Shown here: positions 1-6,577 of the stretch, in pieces
Numbering within the stretch: position 1 is the stretch's first letter
How the letters are laid out: the number at the start of each line of letters is the position of its first letter
NCBI GenBank assembly: GCA_958452935.1
Contig: CAUDVX010000025.1
Span: 1-25,258, forward strand
Source: an uncultured Collinsella sp.
Lineage (GTDB): Bacteria; Actinomycetota; Coriobacteriia; Coriobacteriales; Coriobacteriaceae
Direction: 5' to 3'
Length of the DNA: 25,258 bases
Translations under genes and position numbers: made by a program
The notes under the pieces: generated by a model
Seen by the model: only the letters and a program-made list of their open reading frames with translations
What the model was told of the DNA's origin: nothing
Databases searched by the model: none

Positions 1-491
1 ACCTGGACGAGACCTACAACACCTCGCTCAAGGTCAATCCGCCGCTGCGTACCGATGAGGATGCCGAGGCTATCCGTCAGGGTGTCATCGACGGCACCGT
101 CGACGTCATCGTCACCGACCACGCTCCCCACACCCCGTGGGAGAAGGCACGCGAGTTCGAGCTTGCGCCCTTCGGCATGATTGGCCTTGAGACCTCGCTG
201 GCGCTTGTGCTCACCGAGCTGGTCAACACGGGCAAGATGAGCATGGGCCGCATGGTCGAGCTCATGGCCATCAAGCCGCGTGAGATTTTGGGTCTGGACC
301 AGGTTCAGGTCAAGGCGGGCTCCGTTGCCGACCTGACCGTGTTCGACGCGTCCGCTACCTGGACGGTCGGCGAGGACGGCTACGAGTCGCGCGCCGAGAA
401 CTCCGGTTTTGCCGGCCGCACGCTCACCGGTCGTGCCACCGATGTGTTTGTCGGCGGTAAGCAGACGCTTGCCGACGGCTGCATCTGCTAG
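1..491 (+). CDS. pyrC: Dihydroorotase, C-terminal part (5' end outside window)
   Basis: Only the last 162 codons are present; the frame is open from base 3. Dihydroorotase is the third enzyme of UMP synthesis, interconverting carbamoyl-aspartate and dihydroorotate in the cytoplasm. Visible family marks are the substrate-loop stretch VNPPLR and the motif TDHAPH, which holds the catalytic Asp and a conserved His of the amidohydrolase barrel. The end of the barrel and the C-terminal beta strands (GSVADLTVFD) follow, as is usual for this family. The N-terminal HxH metal site and any carboxylated Lys lie upstream of the window. Neighbouring pyrK, pyrD and pyrF confirm the pathway. A terminator-like hairpin follows the stop codon. 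The alternative, an allantoinase or hydantoinase of the same fold, is made unlikely by the operon. Confidence 0.93.
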   Translation, partial: LDETYNTSLKVNPPLRTDEDAEAIRQGVIDGTVDVIVTDHAPHTPWEKAREFELAPFGMIGLETSLALVLTELVNTGKMSMGRMVELMAIKPREILGLDQVQVKAGSVADLTVFDASATWTVGEDGYESRAENSGFAGRTLTGRATDVFVGGKQTLADGCIC

Positions 492-511
492 CATAGCCTT
501 ATCGCTTTTGT

Positions 512-540
512 GCGCGGCGCCCTTGCGGTGCCGCGCTTTC
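512..540 (+). terminator. Terminator-like hairpin between pyrC and pyrK
   Basis: Bases 512-521 pair with 527-536 in a 10-bp GC-rich stem with one G-U pair and the loop CTTGC, followed by TTTCTG. The short T-run makes it a weak or conditional terminator. Because the genes downstream belong to the same pathway, it may attenuate rather than stop transcription. A second 6-bp hairpin (553-558 with 563-568) lies between it and the pyrK ribosome binding site. Confidence 0.5.
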
Positions 541-583
541 TGTTCGCCTGAACCATGCAACCGCATGGGGGATTGGAGCGTCT

Positions 584-1375
584 ATGCCCACACCTTCCAC
601 TGCACGCATGCACGACTTCGAGGTCGTCTCGAACCAGGAGATTGCCGACGGCATCTTCTCGCTCGTTATCTCGGCCCCCAAGCTTGCTAGTGCGCTCAAG
701 CCCGGCCAGTTCGTGAATATCGCCGTGCCGGGCGATGCTTCCTCGCTGCTTCGCGTGCCCTTGAGCTTCTATCGCGCCGACGCCGAGGCCGGCACCGTCG
801 AGCTGTGGTACGCCGTCGTGGGCGATGATACCCGCCGTCTGTCACAGATGGCCCCTGGCTCCACCTCTAACTTGCTGGGCCCTGGCGGCCGCGGCTGGCT
901 CGTGCCCGAGGGCACCAGGAAGGCGTTGCTCGTCGCCGGCGGCATTGGCGTTCCGCCCGTGCTCTGCCTGGCCGGCATGCTTGCCGAGCAGGGCGTGGAC
1001 GTTGACGTATGCCTGGGCTTTGGCACCGCGTCCAAGGCCGTGGGTGTCGACGAGTTCCGCGCGCTGGGAGCCACGGTCAACGTGTGCACCGATGACGGCT
1101 CGTTGGGCACGCACGGCTTCTGCACCGATCCTGCCGCCGAGCTGCTCGGCGAGGGCGGTTACGACTACGTCGCCAGCTGTGGTCCCGCCGTCATGATGAA
1201 GAAGGTCGCTGAGGCTGCCGCCGAGGCCGGCGCGTACTGCGAGGTGTCGCTCGAGCGCATGATGAGCTGCGGCTTTGGTGCCTGCAACACCTGCAATGTC
1301 GAGACGGTCGACGGTATGAAGGGCGCCTGCATGTGCGGCCCCGTGTTTGATGCTTCCAAGGTGGTGGTCTTCTAG
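584..1375 (+). CDS. pyrK: Dihydroorotate dehydrogenase B, electron-transfer subunit
   Basis: PyrK is the FAD and [2Fe-2S] subunit that passes electrons from PyrD-bound FMN to NAD+ in class 1B dihydroorotate dehydrogenase. The 263-residue product has the ferredoxin-reductase layout: an N-terminal FAD barrel (about 8-105) with the RVPLSFY flavin motif, a nucleotide-binding region with GGIGVPP, and a C-terminal iron-sulfur site. The cluster cysteines are C229, C234, C237 and C249 (C-x4-C-x2-C-x11-C). An extra C251 sits in the CMCGPVF stretch, where the family often has CxDGPVF. The ATG at 584 has GGAG at 575-578. An in-frame ATG at 608 would drop eight residues and has a poorer site. The stop codon overlaps the pyrD start by one base, which fits co-translation of two partner subunits. 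Confidence 0.95.
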   Translation: MPTPSTARMHDFEVVSNQEIADGIFSLVISAPKLASALKPGQFVNIAVPGDASSLLRVPLSFYRADAEAGTVELWYAVVGDDTRRLSQMAPGSTSNLLGPGGRGWLVPEGTRKALLVAGGIGVPPVLCLAGMLAEQGVDVDVCLGFGTASKAVGVDEFRALGATVNVCTDDGSLGTHGFCTDPAAELLGEGGYDYVASCGPAVMMKKVAEAAAEAGAYCEVSLERMMSCGFGACNTCNVETVDGMKGACMCGPVFDASKVVVF

Positions 1376-2298
1376 TGGGTACCGTGAACATGGCCGTCGA
1401 TTTCGGCGGCGTCAAGATGCAGAACCCCATCAACACCGCAGCCGGTACCTTTGGCTACGGTTGGCAGTTCCAGAACTTCTTCGATGTCTCCCAGCTGGGT
1501 GCCATCACCACCAAGGGCTGCGCTGCCGAGCCCTGGCCCGGCAATCCCGCACCTCGCATGGCCGAGATCCCCGGCGGCATGATCAATTCCGTGGGCCTGC
1601 AGAACCCCGGCGTGGCCGCTTTCGCCCGCGAGTCCGGTCCGTGGCTCGAGCAGCTCTCCAAGGACGGTTGCCAGGTCATCTGCCAGGTTGCCGGTCATTC
1701 CGTGGACGAGTTTGTCCGTGCGCTCGAGATGTATGTCGAGCTGTGCCCCTGGGCTGCCGGCTATGAGATCAACGTGAGCTGCCCCAACATTGCCGCCGGC
1801 GGTGCCGCCATGGGCTCCACGCCCGAGGGCGCCTCTGGCGTCATGGCCGCCTGCCGCAAGGTGACCGACAAGCCGCTGTTTGTGAAGATGGCCCCGGTCA
1901 ACGTCGCCGAGATCGCCCGCGCCCTCGAGGCCGCAGGCGCCGACGGCCTTTCGGTCATCAACTCCATCCAGGGTATGGCCATCGACGTCCACACCCGCAA
2001 GTCGCGTGTGGCCAAGCCCAAGGGCGGCCTTTCGGGCCCGCTGTGCCACCACATCGCCGTGCGTATGGTCTGGGAAGTCGCTCAGGCTGTCGATATCCCC
2101 ATCAATGGCGTCGGCGGCGTCATGACTGGCGAAGATGCGGCCGAGTTTATCCTGGCTGGTGCCACCTGCGTATCGGTCGGTATGGCCAACTTCGTCGATC
2201 CGTGCGCTTCGATTAAGATCGCGCGCGAGCTCGAGGCCTGGGCCGAGTCCCAGGGCGTGAAGGACATCAACGAGCTGGTAGGTGCTTTCGAATGCTAG
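1375..2298 (+). CDS. pyrD: Dihydroorotate dehydrogenase B, catalytic subunit (class 1B)
   Basis: This FMN enzyme oxidises dihydroorotate to orotate, the fourth step of UMP synthesis, together with PyrK. The 307-residue TIM barrel shows AVDFGGVKMQNP at the start, the FMN-binding TTKG lysine (K47), NPAPRMAEIPGGMINSVGLQNPG typical in form of class 1B, and the catalytic cysteine in NVSCPN (C136). Class 1A and class 2 enzymes use a different setting or a serine, so class 1B is clear, and pyrK next door agrees. The start is GTG at 1375, overlapping the pyrK stop (TAGTG). AAGGTGG at 1358-1364 may serve as its ribosome site. GTG 1384 or ATG 1390 are possible alternatives that trim 3-5 residues. It overlaps pyrF by 7 bases. 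Confidence 0.95.
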   Translation: MGTVNMAVDFGGVKMQNPINTAAGTFGYGWQFQNFFDVSQLGAITTKGCAAEPWPGNPAPRMAEIPGGMINSVGLQNPGVAAFARESGPWLEQLSKDGCQVICQVAGHSVDEFVRALEMYVELCPWAAGYEINVSCPNIAAGGAAMGSTPEGASGVMAACRKVTDKPLFVKMAPVNVAEIARALEAAGADGLSVINSIQGMAIDVHTRKSRVAKPKGGLSGPLCHHIAVRMVWEVAQAVDIPINGVGGVMTGEDAAEFILAGATCVSVGMANFVDPCASIKIARELEAWAESQGVKDINELVGAFEC

Positions 2299-3008
2299 AG
2301 ACCGATGCCCGCGACCGCGTTATCGTCGCCCTCGACTGCGACCGTGAGCGTGCACTCGAGCTCGCCCATGAGCTTTCGGGCCATGCCGCCTGGCTTAAGG
2401 TGGGCATGACGCTCTATTACGCCGAGGGTCCCGAGATCGTCAAGACCTTTAAGTACCTGGGCTTTAAGGTCTTCCTTGACCTTAAGTTCCATGACATTCC
2501 GCATCAGGTGCGCGGTGCCGCTCGCTCGGCCTCGCTTGCCGGTGCCGACCTGCTTTCGGTTCACGGCCTGGGTTCGGGTGCTATGCTCGCCGCCTGCCGT
2601 GAGGGTGCCGAGGAGGCGCGCGAGGACCGAGCCAAGCTCGTCGCCATCACCGTGCTTACGAGCATGAATCAGGATGCGCTGAGCGAGATCGGCGTCGAGT
2701 CGCCCGTTGCCGAGGAGGCCGCCCGTCTGGCAAAACTCGCCCAGGCCAACGGTATCGACGGCATCGTGTGCTCGCCGATGGAGGCTCATGACATGCGTGA
2801 GCTGCTGGGCCCCGATGCGCTGATTGTGACCCCGGGCGTGCGTCCGGTTGGCGCCGCGTTGGGCGATCAGTCCCGCGTGGCCATGCCTTCCCAGGCTATC
2901 GAGCGCGGCGCGAGCCATATCGTGGTTGGCCGCCCCATTACCGGCGCCGATGATCCGGTTGCCGCGTTTGACGCCATCGTTGCCGAGCTGGTCGAAAACG
3001 TCGCATAA
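2292..3008 (+). CDS. pyrF: Orotidine 5'-phosphate decarboxylase
   Basis: PyrF converts OMP to UMP, the last step of the pathway. The product has 238 residues, the usual bacterial class I length. The catalytic charge network is visible in FLDLKFHDIP (D63, K65, D68), the N-terminal IVALD strand is present, and the phosphate-binding end has TPGVRP and GRPIT. The ATG lies inside the pyrD stop region (7-base overlap), so translation is probably coupled. Together with the three upstream genes it makes a pyrC-K-D-F run; carA, carB and pyrB would be expected upstream, outside the window. A 15-bp interrupted palindrome follows about 45 bases after the stop. Confidence 0.96.
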   Translation: MLETDARDRVIVALDCDRERALELAHELSGHAAWLKVGMTLYYAEGPEIVKTFKYLGFKVFLDLKFHDIPHQVRGAARSASLAGADLLSVHGLGSGAMLAACREGAEEAREDRAKLVAITVLTSMNQDALSEIGVESPVAEEAARLAKLAQANGIDGIVCSPMEAHDMRELLGPDALIVTPGVRPVGAALGDQSRVAMPSQAIERGASHIVVGRPITGADDPVAAFDAIVAELVENVA

Positions 3009-3053
3009 AAGATTCCCTTAAGTCACCACTTTTGGGTCTCATTAGCACAAATT

Positions 3054-3111
3054 AGCCCCTGTGCCTGCGAAAACTTTCCCATCCTTTGTGTGGAATCGCA
3101 GGTCAGGGGCT
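3054..3111. repeat. Imperfect inverted repeat downstream of pyrF
   Basis: Arms 3054-3070 and 3096-3111 pair as 8 bp (AGCCCCTG/CAGGGGCT) plus 7 bp (CCTGCGA/TCGCAGG) around a small TG/T internal loop, with a 25-base loop. The next bases are CATCTTTTA. It could end the pyr transcript, but the loop is long and the T-run is not adjacent to the stem. It could also be a small dispersed palindrome. Confidence 0.55.
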
Positions 3112-3194
3112 CATCTTTTAGCGCGATATATTGCACTTTTTGCGGGTATCGTCTAACCTATGGAGCCGCAATTGGCCATTTTGTACGTTTTACG

Positions 3195-3203
3195 TGCTAA
3201 AAT
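3195..3203 (+). promoter_or_regulatory. Candidate extended -10 promoter of the mihF operon
   Basis: TGC followed by TAAAAT matches an extended -10 element (TGnTANNNT). Transcription would begin near 3210, leaving a leader of about 38 bases with GGAGG at 3238-3242. No good -35 is seen at 17 bases; TTGGCC at 3172 is 20 bases away. A second weak candidate upstream is TTGCAC (3131) with TAACCT (3154) at a 17-base spacing. Confidence 0.4.
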
Positions 3204-3247
3204 GCCAAATATTGAATCAGATATAACCCAACTATTTGGAGGTACGA

Positions 3248-3556
3248 ATGGCACTCCCTCAGCTTACCGATGAGCAGCGCAAGCAGGCTCTTGAGAAGGC
3301 TGCCGCCGCGCGTCACGCTCGCGCAGAGCTCCGTGAGCAGATCAAGAAGGGCGAGAAGTCCCTCGAGTCCGTGCTCAACTCCGATGACCCCATTGCTTCC
3401 CGCATGAAGGTTTCCACCCTCATCGAGTCTCTCCCCGGTTACGGCAAGGCTAAGGCCGCCAAGATCATGGAGGAGCTCGGCATCTCCGCTACCCGTCGCG
3501 TCCAGGGCCTTGGCGTCCGTCAGCGCGAGCAGCTCCTCGAGCAGCTGACCAAATAA
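3248..3556 (+). CDS. mihF: Actinobacterial integration host factor (mIHF)
   Basis: This 102-residue nucleoid protein is of the actinobacterial mIHF type, unrelated in sequence to HU/IHF. A basic N-terminal helix (about 8-36) leads into a helix-two-turn-helix DNA-binding region (about 54-100) with SLPGYGKAKAAKIMEELGIS and RRVQGLG, the family's most conserved part. mIHF binds and bends DNA and is essential in mycobacteria. The ATG at 3248 is chosen because GGAGG (3238-3242) is 5 bases upstream; a longer frame from TTG 3236 would begin inside that site. The gene stops at TAA immediately before the GTG of gmk. The mihF-gmk-rpoZ order is a known actinobacterial arrangement, which supports both the call and the phylum. 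Confidence 0.94.
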   Translation: MALPQLTDEQRKQALEKAAAARHARAELREQIKKGEKSLESVLNSDDPIASRMKVSTLIESLPGYGKAKAAKIMEELGISATRRVQGLGVRQREQLLEQLTK

Positions 3557-4126
3557 GTGAGCGCTCAGGATTCAAAGCTCTTTGTGATTTCTGGACCGTC
3601 AGGCGCGGGCAAGGGCACGCTCGTCACTCGTGTGCGCGAGCGTCGCTCTAACCTGGGCCTGACGGTTTCGGCTACCACGCGAGCCCCACGCAAAGGCGAG
3701 GTCGATGGCGTCAATTACTTTTTCCTGACGCGCGAGGAGTTCGACCGCCGCGTGGCAAACGGTGAGTTTGTTGAGTGGGCCGAGGTCCACGGTAACTGCT
3801 ACGGCACGTTGGTGAGCGAGGTTCAGTCCAAGCTCGCCTCTGGTTCGTCTCTCATCTTGGAGATCGATGTCCAGGGTGCCCTGCAGGTCAAGGAGCGTTT
3901 CCCCGAGGCCGTGTTGATTTTTATCAAGCCACCCTCGCTCGATGTGCTCCGCGAGCGTCTGGTCGGTCGCGGTACCGAGACGCCCGAGACGATTGAGCTG
4001 CGTATGGCAAACGCCGCCCATGAGCTTGCCCTTGCCGACCGCTACGACGACGTCGTGGTGAATGACGATCTCGACCGCGCGACCGACGAGCTCGTTCGCG
4101 TTCTCGATATGCATGAAAGGATCTGA
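3557..4126 (+). CDS. gmk: Guanylate kinase
   Basis: Gmk phosphorylates GMP to GDP with ATP. The 189-residue product has the P-loop GPSGAGKG (about 13-20), the GMP-binding segment with TTRAPRKGEVDGVNYFF, the following FVEWAEVHGNCYGT, the LEIDVQGA strand, and a lid with the RGTET signature. Length is slightly below the usual 200 or so residues. GTG at 3557 directly follows the mihF stop with no intervening base. No strong ribosome site is seen, so translation is probably coupled to mihF. The call is firm. Confidence 0.96.
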   Translation: MSAQDSKLFVISGPSGAGKGTLVTRVRERRSNLGLTVSATTRAPRKGEVDGVNYFFLTREEFDRRVANGEFVEWAEVHGNCYGTLVSEVQSKLASGSSLILEIDVQGALQVKERFPEAVLIFIKPPSLDVLRERLVGRGTETPETIELRMANAAHELALADRYDDVVVNDDLDRATDELVRVLDMHERI

Positions 4127-4131
4127 GGTCC

Positions 4132-4413
4132 GTGTCTGTTGTAAAGCCTTGCATTGACGATCTTCTGGAGAAGACCGATCACAACCGCTTCCTGCTCGCT
4201 TCGCTTGCCTCCAAGCGTGCCTGCGACATCAATAGCATGCTGCGTGGTCAGCATAACCGCGTGCTTGCCGTTCAGGATGTCGACGACATCACCATCGCGC
4301 TCTCCGGTGCCGATACCATCTCGATGGCTATGGATGAGATCGTCGACGGCGATATCTCCTACGACGAGGCCCGTTACGAGAAGGCGCTCGGTCATAAGGT
4401 TGCTGAAGCCTAA
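4132..4413 (+). CDS. rpoZ: RNA polymerase omega subunit
   Basis: Omega helps assemble RNA polymerase by holding the beta-prime subunit. The 93-residue protein has the expected features: an N-terminal segment ending in NRFLLASLASKRA (family pattern: helix followed by AxxRA-like residues), and a C-terminal acidic tail with NMA-to-SMAMDEIVDGDI-type sequence. It starts with GTG five bases after gmk, with GAGG over the gmk stop acting as a ribosome site. It ends TAA directly followed by the thiI ATG. The context (gmk-rpoZ) is as important as the sequence for this short, variable family. Confidence 0.9.
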   Translation: MSVVKPCIDDLLEKTDHNRFLLASLASKRACDINSMLRGQHNRVLAVQDVDDITIALSGADTISMAMDEIVDGDISYDEARYEKALGHKVAEA

Positions 4414-5658
4414 ATGGCAGCTCGCGTCTGCCTGGTCCACTATCACGAGGTTGGACTGAAGGGCAAGAACCGCGCACATTTTGAGCATATCCTCATGGAT
4501 AACATTAAGGCGGCTTTGGCCGCCTTTTCCGTGAACGCCGTGTCTCGAATTTCCGGTTATATCCTCGTGACCTTTAACGAGCGTCAGGCCGACGAGGCGG
4601 CGCGTGTCATCCGCACCGTCCCCGGCGTTGCCCGTGTGTCCCTGGCGTATCACACCAACCGCGACCCGCAGGAGTACTGCGCCGCCGCCGTCAAGGCGCT
4701 GCGCGAGTTTGGCCCCTTCGATTCGTTTAAGGTGCACGCTAAGCGCTCCAATACCGACTATGAGCTCACCTCGATTGATATTAATCGTCAGGTGGGCGAG
4801 GTGCTGTGCGAGGCCTTCCCCGATAAAAAGGTTCAAATGCACGACCCCGATGCGATGGTGCACGTACTGGTGGTCCAGGGTAGCGTTTACGTGTACGCGC
4901 GCTCCGAGCGCGGCGTGGGCGGCCTGCCGGTGGGTTCTGCCGGCAAGGTCGTGACGCTTCTGTCGTCGGGTATCGATTCTCCGGTGGCGACCTGGATGCT
5001 CGCGCGTCGCGGCGCGGTGTGCGTGCCGGTACATTTCTCCGGTCGTCCGCAGACGCCCGATACGAGCGAGTTTTTGGTGCAGGACATCATCCGTGCGCTT
5101 GAGCCGGGTGTCCAGATCGGCCGCCTGTACGTGGTGCCGTTTGGCGATTGCCAGCGTGAGATTTCCGTCGCCTGCCCCAGCAACCTACGCGTGATCATCT
5201 ATCGCCGCATCATGTATTCGGTTGCCGAGCGCATCGCGCATATCGAGGGCGCCAAGGCCATCGTGACCGGCGAGTCGCTCGGTCAGGTTGCCTCCCAGAC
5301 GCTTGAGAACATCATGGCCGTCAACGAAGCCGTGAAGATTCCTGTGTTCCGTCCGCTCATCGGGTCTGACAAGCAGGAGATCATTGCGCGCGCTCAGGAG
5401 ATCGGTACGTTCGATATTTCTACTGAGGCAGCGCCCGACTGCTGCACGCTGTTTATGCCGCGTCGTCCCGAGACGCACGCCAAACTCGATGCCGTGCACG
5501 AGGCCTGGGAGCTGTTCGACCACGAGGAGATGATTGAGCGCTTGCTTAAGCAGACCGAGTATATCGACTTCTCCAGCAACACGTATAAGGCCCCTAAGAC
5601 CTTAAAACGCAAACATTCGGAGCTTGCTCCGCGTGAGATTTACCAAGATCACGAGTAA
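4414..5658 (+). CDS. thiI: tRNA 4-thiouridine synthase ThiI (no rhodanese domain)
   Basis: ThiI adenylates U8 of tRNA and replaces its oxygen with sulfur; in some bacteria it also supports thiamine thiazole synthesis. The 414-residue product has an N-terminal ferredoxin-like plus THUMP region (about 1-165) and a PP-loop ATP pyrophosphatase domain with SSGIDSP (184-190). The conserved cysteine of E. coli C344 corresponds to C343 or C344 in APDCCTLFMP. The C-terminal rhodanese domain of the 482-residue E. coli enzyme is absent; the tail ends in about 20 mostly charged residues. Such short ThiI forms are common in Gram-positives, where sulfur comes from a partner cysteine desulfurase. None is encoded here. 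The ATG abuts the rpoZ stop (TAAATG). Confidence 0.95.
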   Translation: MAARVCLVHYHEVGLKGKNRAHFEHILMDNIKAALAAFSVNAVSRISGYILVTFNERQADEAARVIRTVPGVARVSLAYHTNRDPQEYCAAAVKALREFGPFDSFKVHAKRSNTDYELTSIDINRQVGEVLCEAFPDKKVQMHDPDAMVHVLVVQGSVYVYARSERGVGGLPVGSAGKVVTLLSSGIDSPVATWMLARRGAVCVPVHFSGRPQTPDTSEFLVQDIIRALEPGVQIGRLYVVPFGDCQREISVACPSNLRVIIYRRIMYSVAERIAHIEGAKAIVTGESLGQVASQTLENIMAVNEAVKIPVFRPLIGSDKQEIIARAQEIGTFDISTEAAPDCCTLFMPRRPETHAKLDAVHEAWELFDHEEMIERLLKQTEYIDFSSNTYKAPKTLKRKHSELAPREIYQDHE

Positions 5659-5671
5659 TTGCCTGCATAGA

Positions 5672-5703
5672 CCGACGATGCGCCTGTATCGTCGGCCTTT
5701 TGC
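5672..5703 (+). terminator. Intrinsic terminator after thiI
   Basis: CCGACGAT (5672-5679) pairs with ATCGTCGG (5688-5695) around an 8-base loop, followed by CCTTTTG. It ends the mihF-gmk-rpoZ-thiI unit 13 bases after the thiI stop. The following stretch to 5872 has no gene and no promoter that I can call with confidence. Confidence 0.8.
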
Positions 5704-5872
5704 TATCTGGGCAAATGATGCCAAGATGTTCATTCGCTGACGTGTGCCTGAATAAATGGACATGTTCGCGCAAGGTTTTGGTCAGCTTTTGGTTTGACCG
5801 CGAAAACTGGTGTGGACGTGCGGAAGCTGCGGCGTTCGTTTCCTGACACGATGGTGTTGGGAGGTGTTTGCT

Positions 5873-6577
5873 ATGGCGCAGCGCGAGCAACACGAACGGG
5901 TTAAACGGATGGACCGCTGGGCGGGCAAGTTGCTCGGGCATAAAGCGGTGGTGGTGGCGATTCTGGTTGTCATTGCCGCCGCGAGCGGTTTGGCGATGGC
6001 AAGTTTTGGTGGCCACTCCAGTAGCGTGTCGTTTGAGCGTAGTGATGAGGCGAGCGCTTCGGATGCGCGCGGGTCCGGGGATGCGTCTCCTGATGATGAG
6101 TCTTCGGCCAAGAGTTCCTCTGCTGCGGAGGTGTACGTCGATGTGGATGGCGCCGTTGTGAGGCCTGGCGTGTATCGGCTCAAAGATGGAGCACGGGTGT
6201 CCCAAGCTATCGATGCCGCCGGAGGGCTTACGGCCGAGGCGGATGTGACAGGGCTTAATCGGGCATCCAAGGTCGCAGACGGACAAAAAATATACGTACC
6301 AAAGGTGGGGGAGCAGCAGACGGTTTCCGCGGACGGTGGAGCCGATGGCGGAGCTGTCTTGGCTTCGGGCGCGAATGATGTGGCAGGGCTCGTCAACATC
6401 AATACGGCGAGCGCGGCGGAACTGCAGACGCTCTCGGGCATTGGGCCTTCTATGGCTCAGTCGATTATCGACGAGCGGACAAAGAACGGTGCTTTTGCCT
6501 CAGTCGATGACCTGATGCGCGTATCGGGAATCGGTGAGAAAAAGCTTGCCAAAATCAAAGATTGTATCTGCGTATGA
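5873..6577 (+). CDS. comEA: Competence protein ComEA (membrane-anchored dsDNA receptor)
   Basis: ComEA binds incoming double-stranded DNA outside the membrane and feeds it to the ComEC channel. The 234-residue protein has a short basic cytoplasmic N-terminus, one membrane helix (about 25-45), a low-complexity Ser/Asp/Glu linker (50-85), a SLBB domain (86-144, with VDGAVVRPGVYRL) and a C-terminal helix-hairpin-helix pair (174-232) containing VNINTASAAEL, LSGIGPSMA and VSGIGEKKLAKI. The ATG at 5873 has GGGAGG at 5859-5864. A longer frame from GTG 5810 adds a Cys/Trp-rich stretch, lacks a ribosome site and would displace the membrane anchor from the N-terminus. The stop overlaps the comEC start (ATGA). 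Confidence 0.93.
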   Translation: MAQREQHERVKRMDRWAGKLLGHKAVVVAILVVIAAASGLAMASFGGHSSSVSFERSDEASASDARGSGDASPDDESSAKSSSAAEVYVDVDGAVVRPGVYRLKDGARVSQAIDAAGGLTAEADVTGLNRASKVADGQKIYVPKVGEQQTVSADGGADGGAVLASGANDVAGLVNINTASAAELQTLSGIGPSMAQSIIDERTKNGAFASVDDLMRVSGIGEKKLAKIKDCICV

